A stretch of 31,810 nucleotides of DNA, from positions 1 through 31,810 of the IMG/VR virus record IMGVR_UViG_3300025151_000173, one strand, 5' to 3'. Each line of letters opens with the position of its first letter. The stretch's first letter is position 1. This stretch comes from a virus. The position numbers and the translations under genes are program-made. The notes under the pieces were generated by a model that worked only from the letters and a program-made list of their open reading frames with translations, searched no databases and had not been told where the DNA came from. Positions 28,954-31,810 of this stretch are shown here, piece by piece.

Positions 28954-29318
28954 AACTCGTCGGCGGGCAATTTGTTATTTCCTGAGATTCGACAACTCAA
29001 GGCTCGGTTTAGTTTATCCAAAAGTTCCTCTTTGTCCATCTCAACATTACAAAGGGCACCAATCGAAACCATTGGAGTGTTGCTGTTCCAATACGCAATC
29101 AATTCCTTTAGTCCAGAAACTGTCATCGGATTCGAAAAGCCTCCAATTAATTGATTTCCATTTCCTTTAAATCGAAAGGCCGTTGGGTTAATTACTCCGC
29201 GTTCAGTAATATAATCCAAACTTCTAGCCGTAACCCAGTCCTCGCGAGCTTGCGACAAAATCGCCAAATGGATTCTTTGCCAAGGGGCAAGCTGGTCATC
29301 CAATTCGCTTTGTTTCAT
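28950..29318 (-). CDS. Hypothetical protein after the large terminase
   Basis: 122 aa. SELDDQLAPWQRIHLAILSQAREDWVTARSLDYITERGVINPTAFRFKGNGNQLIGGFSN then a helical end with three cysteines. Not recognised. It begins 3 nt after the terminase stop and is coupled to the wHTH gene (ATGA), so the pair may act together. Confidence 0.5.
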   Translation of the reverse strand: MKQSELDDQLAPWQRIHLAILSQAREDWVTARSLDYITERGVINPTAFRFKGNGNQLIGGFSNPMTVSGLKELIAYWNSNTPMVSIGALCNVEMDKEELLDKLNRALSCRISGNNKLPADEL

Positions 29319-29321
29319 TGT

Positions 29322-31217
29322 TTACGAATTAAAGCCTCCAATAAACCCAGAGCCTCCTTGCTTTTTGCGGATTGTTCTTTTTCTCGCCGGCTGTTCTTTT
29401 CTTGTCGTCTTGCTTTTGTTTCTGTTCATGTTTTCGCGCACTCGATCAAATCGCGGGTTAACTGCAACCCTAGCCGCTAGGGCATAAACAAAACAATCCA
29501 ACGGCTCGTTTCTTTTCCCTGTCGGGCATACATAGCGGGTGAAAGACTCTCCTCGGAATATTTCTTCTTTTCCAAATTCGCAAGTAAGTCCATCCAAGTA
29601 TTGATGAGTGGCGGCACGATTCAGATGGACATAACCGGGAGGGACGCTTGTTGAGTCTTTTGCCGTCAAACTCAATCGCGCATATAATATATCCTTGGCT
29701 TGGTTAACTCCAACCGGATAGATTCTTGCCTTGGGGGAATTTGCATAACGTAACTTTCCCAAGATTGGAGCATTGACTGTTGGCGATCCTTGCACAGCAG
29801 AAACTCCAAGAAGTTGCTTCGAAAATGTCCAAGGTAAAACATGCTGATCCCAATGTCCTGCATCAACAAACACGCGGCTCCCTGGCTGAAATAAGGCAAG
29901 ATTTGCTCCGCTTGGGTGCGGGTATGAACAAGAACTAAGAAACTTTTCCAAGTCGTTCCAAGTTGCTGGGTCATCTGGTGCGCCCTGGATCATCTTGTGT
30001 TCCAAAAGCCAGCTTTCTTTATTCTCACCCCAGCCCCAAACAGACGCTTCCAAATATCTCTTTTGCACATCAACACCCGCAGTAATAATCAACACCCCAT
30101 CCGGTAACTCTTCGCGCGGGTTGTATTCTTCGACGCGATCAAGCAAAGCATTGGCATCCGGGGCTTCGACCACTTCCGGTTTATACGGTTCAGCGTCGAA
30201 CGTGTTGGTAAGGACGTGTCTTGCTCTGTCTGGATTGTCCGCTTTTTCAATCTTCTCCTCCTGCGATGCGACCCAATGCAAATGACAAGAATAACCCTTT
30301 TGGACTGGATGTGGTGAAAGCATTCCATTGCCCCAAAACCCAGCTATCCCATTAAAAGGTCGCGTTGCAATCCATCGACCATTGACAACCATTTCCCTTC
30401 GTTGCTTGTCTGTAATGCCTTCTCCGCAATGTGGACAAATCAAAACGGCAAGCTTGGGGTTGCCTTCAGGGTATTGCAGATGCTCGCGGAGAATTACATA
30501 TTCCGTCGAACAATGCGGGCAAGGTGTGTGCCACTTTCTGTAGTCGCTCGCTTGCAACAGTTGAGAAATTCGACTCCTGCCCTCGACTGATGGATAAGAA
30601 GCCGCGATCCGTATTGTGTCGCGATACTCAGAACCCCTTGTCCAGAAAATCTCAAGCTGGTCGCCTTCGTCTTTTTCGCTTGATTGCAAAGCATCCACCT
30701 CGTCGGCAAACAACAAGTTCCCTTTTGCTCTTCGCATCTCTCCGGGTGCGTTGCCTCCAAATATGTTAATCAGTCCACCTGGGAATAGTTTGTGGAGAAT
30801 CGTGTTTGACGAATCGCGCCGCCCTCCGCGTTCAAGCCATCGCAAGCTTGGAGTCGGTGCAAAGAGTTCTTTCTCCAGTGTTTCTTTTGACCACTTTTCG
30901 GCCTGACTGGTCGTCGGATATAAAGCAAGTATTCTTCTCGGTGCTTCGTCGATTGCGTGTCCGATTATGTTCATACAAACCTCCGTTTTCCCTAGGCGAG
31001 AAGCCAGTTGGAATACTGTCATTTGGACAGAAGGGTCAAAAGGCGTTTCCATCATTTCCTTTTGATAAGGAGCAAACGCGAAACGATAACGCCGACCACC
31101 TTCCATTCTTCTTGTGTGTTCAGCCCAGACATGGGCTGGAGTTATCTCTTCATAGTTGAAAACCTTGGAGACTGTTCCCGAAGTGCCGTCGATGTATTTT
31201 TGGAAACCTGTTGTCAT
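29322..31217 (-). CDS. Terminase large subunit (GpA family)
   Basis: 631 aa from ATG 31217, which overlaps the small-subunit stop as ATGA; the ATG at 31238 is less likely. ATPase: Walker A variant ASRLGKTE (72-79), Walker B LLFADEVDA (168-176). Zinc-ribbon-like pair CPHC (233-236) and CPHC (261-264), typical of the GpA family. Nuclease half: ITAGVDVQKRYLEASVWGWG and SRVFVDAGHWD supply acidic metal ligands. The C-terminus is a basic tail (RKEQPARKRTIRKKQGG). Translocates DNA into the prohead and cuts it, as a rule at cos sites for GpA-type enzymes. Confidence 0.9.
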   Translation of the reverse strand: MTTGFQKYIDGTSGTVSKVFNYEEITPAHVWAEHTRRMEGGRRYRFAFAPYQKEMMETPFDPSVQMTVFQLASRLGKTEVCMNIIGHAIDEAPRRILALYPTTSQAEKWSKETLEKELFAPTPSLRWLERGGRRDSSNTILHKLFPGGLINIFGGNAPGEMRRAKGNLLFADEVDALQSSEKDEGDQLEIFWTRGSEYRDTIRIAASYPSVEGRSRISQLLQASDYRKWHTPCPHCSTEYVILREHLQYPEGNPKLAVLICPHCGEGITDKQRREMVVNGRWIATRPFNGIAGFWGNGMLSPHPVQKGYSCHLHWVASQEEKIEKADNPDRARHVLTNTFDAEPYKPEVVEAPDANALLDRVEEYNPREELPDGVLIITAGVDVQKRYLEASVWGWGENKESWLLEHKMIQGAPDDPATWNDLEKFLSSCSYPHPSGANLALFQPGSRVFVDAGHWDQHVLPWTFSKQLLGVSAVQGSPTVNAPILGKLRYANSPKARIYPVGVNQAKDILYARLSLTAKDSTSVPPGYVHLNRAATHQYLDGLTCEFGKEEIFRGESFTRYVCPTGKRNEPLDCFVYALAARVAVNPRFDRVRENMNRNKSKTTRKEQPARKRTIRKKQGGSGFIGGFNS

Positions 31218-31603
31218 TCGTCGAACCCTTCTGCCCATTTCTTGCCATGATCCCGTATTGCGTTGAATATGTCTTCCTTTGCCCGTTCGTTAAGATCCGA
31301 GCCTTTTATTATTTGAGCAATCCCCTCCAATAGATCGTTTTCCGCTTTCATCAATGCAGAAACTTCTGCCACCTCTCCTTCGATCTTCTCCGCTTGCAGT
31401 CGCTTCAATCTTGTTTCCTCAATTGCCAAGTCCGTTCGTGCCGCTTCAAGACTGATCCTTTGGGCGTGTTGCTCATCGAGTGGACGAAGTTGCAAGACTG
31501 CCTTCGGATCAATCTCTTTCCCTAGTCCCCATCTTGTTTGTCTCGTCTTGATTGAGTGACGGTCAAAGCCGGTGAATTGAGCAATTGCAGTGCAGGTTGG
31601 CAT
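31214..31603 (-). CDS. Terminase small subunit
   Basis: 129 aa. TAIAQFTGFDRHSIKTRQTRWGLGKE at the N-terminus is an HTH as in Nu1-like subunits (IAxxxGxxxxTIxxWxxxGLP-like). The middle is a long charged helix (LEAARTDLAIEETRLKRLQAEKIEGEVAEVSALMKAENDLLEG) that would oligomerise. It recognises the packaging site and hands it to the large subunit. First gene of the leftward operon. Confidence 0.75.
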   Translation of the reverse strand: MPTCTAIAQFTGFDRHSIKTRQTRWGLGKEIDPKAVLQLRPLDEQHAQRISLEAARTDLAIEETRLKRLQAEKIEGEVAEVSALMKAENDLLEGIAQIIKGSDLNERAKEDIFNAIRDHGKKWAEGFDE

Positions 31604-31810
31604 TTTATAGTCCTTATAGTATTTTAACGCAAGCTTGGCAACTTGTTTGCTTTTTCTCGTCTATATCGTTCTAGGATTCGTTTTAACGTGTTTTGGATTT
31701 GTTGCTTGGTCGTATGCGATTTTCACAAACAAACAGCACCAGCCTCATCCTCCGCTCTTGTAGTTGCATTATAGAAAGCCGTATAGCTAGAAAAAGATGT
31801 CGCGCGAACC
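31604..31810. promoter_or_regulatory. Non-coding spacer right of the terminase operon
   Basis: 207 nt without a gene. Holds the terminase promoter and a second TATAAT (31773-31768, minus). The last 8 bases, CGCGAACC, equal the first 8 of the window. In lambda-like phages cos lies just upstream of the small terminase gene, so this spacer or its junction with 1-213 is the place to look. Confidence 0.5.
31613..31641 (-). promoter_or_regulatory. Strong late promoter giving a near-leaderless terminase mRNA
   Basis: On the minus strand TTGCCA (31641-31636, 5 of 6) is followed by exactly 17 nt and TATAAG (31618-31613, 5 of 6). Transcription should begin about 31606, only about 3 nt before the small-terminase ATG at 31603, so there is no room for a Shine-Dalgarno. 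A further TATAAT at 31773-31768 has a poor -35. Confidence 0.55.

Noticed and set aside
1-31810. CRISPR array, insertion sequence, integrase/att site
   Set aside because: No regularly spaced direct repeats with unique spacers, no transposase or recombinase motifs, and no gene that looks like an integrase on either strand.

Overview
The window looks like a complete or near-complete genome (about 31.8 kb) of a tailed, lambda-like dsDNA phage, probably a siphovirus. There is one divergent control region, spanning the two window ends. From it a leftward operon runs over most of the window on the minus strand (31603 to 10704), carrying packaging, head, tail and lysis genes. A rightward early region on the plus strand runs from 214 to 10707. 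The two arms meet head-on, with their last stop codons overlapping at 10704-10707. No integrase, DNA polymerase, helicase, primase or DNA methyltransferase is visible, so the phage seems to rely on the host replisome. The host cannot be named: many genes lack a Shine-Dalgarno and instead follow A-rich leaders such as AAAAAAAGAAAAATG, as in bacteria with weak SD use, while a few genes have a good GGAGG.

Plus arm, 1-5995: a control region (promoter-like hexamers, a 7-2-7 inverted repeat, a 10-bp tandem repeat) precedes a replication-initiator-like protein. Then come two tandem paralogous glycosyltransferases of the TET-associated (TAGT) type that decorate phage DNA bases, a membrane protein, a small SSB-like protein ending DDDVPF, a phage OB-type protein, a PD-(D/E)XK exonuclease of the RecE/DUF3799 type and a second PD-(D/E)XK protein. 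Between the two nucleases lies a tandem pair of structured RNA elements (5317-5494) with a 26-nt identical core, different but base-paired outer stems, and conserved GTTCATT and TGAACA segments.

Plus arm, 5992-10707: a chain of small, mostly unrecognised genes. From 6549 on it looks like a series of cassettes. Six genes are followed, 6-11 nt after the stop codon, by a perfect mimic of a tRNA T-arm (5-6 bp stem, 7-nt loop TTCNATC) with compensatory stem changes but no tRNA around it. Three other intergenic gaps hold a ~85-125 bp promoter/operator repeat (TTGATT-18-TATTAT with GTGAT-N5-ATCAC over the -10). The arm ends with a single-pass microprotein and a Cro/XRE-like HTH protein.

Minus arm, in transcription order: small and large terminase (GpA type), two small proteins (one wHTH), a gpW-like connector, lambda-type portal, a fused prohead protease-scaffold-HK97 capsid polyprotein followed by a strong intrinsic terminator, head-tail joining and tail terminator candidates, major tail protein candidate, G and G-T tail chaperones joined by a canonical -1 frameshift site (GGGAAAG), tape measure, several tail/baseplate/fibre proteins with a small ParB-like protein among them, then a lysis group (membrane protein, lipoprotein, M15 endopeptidase, TM/coiled-coil protein), a metallophosphoesterase, a wHTH protein and an IrrE-like HEVQH protease.
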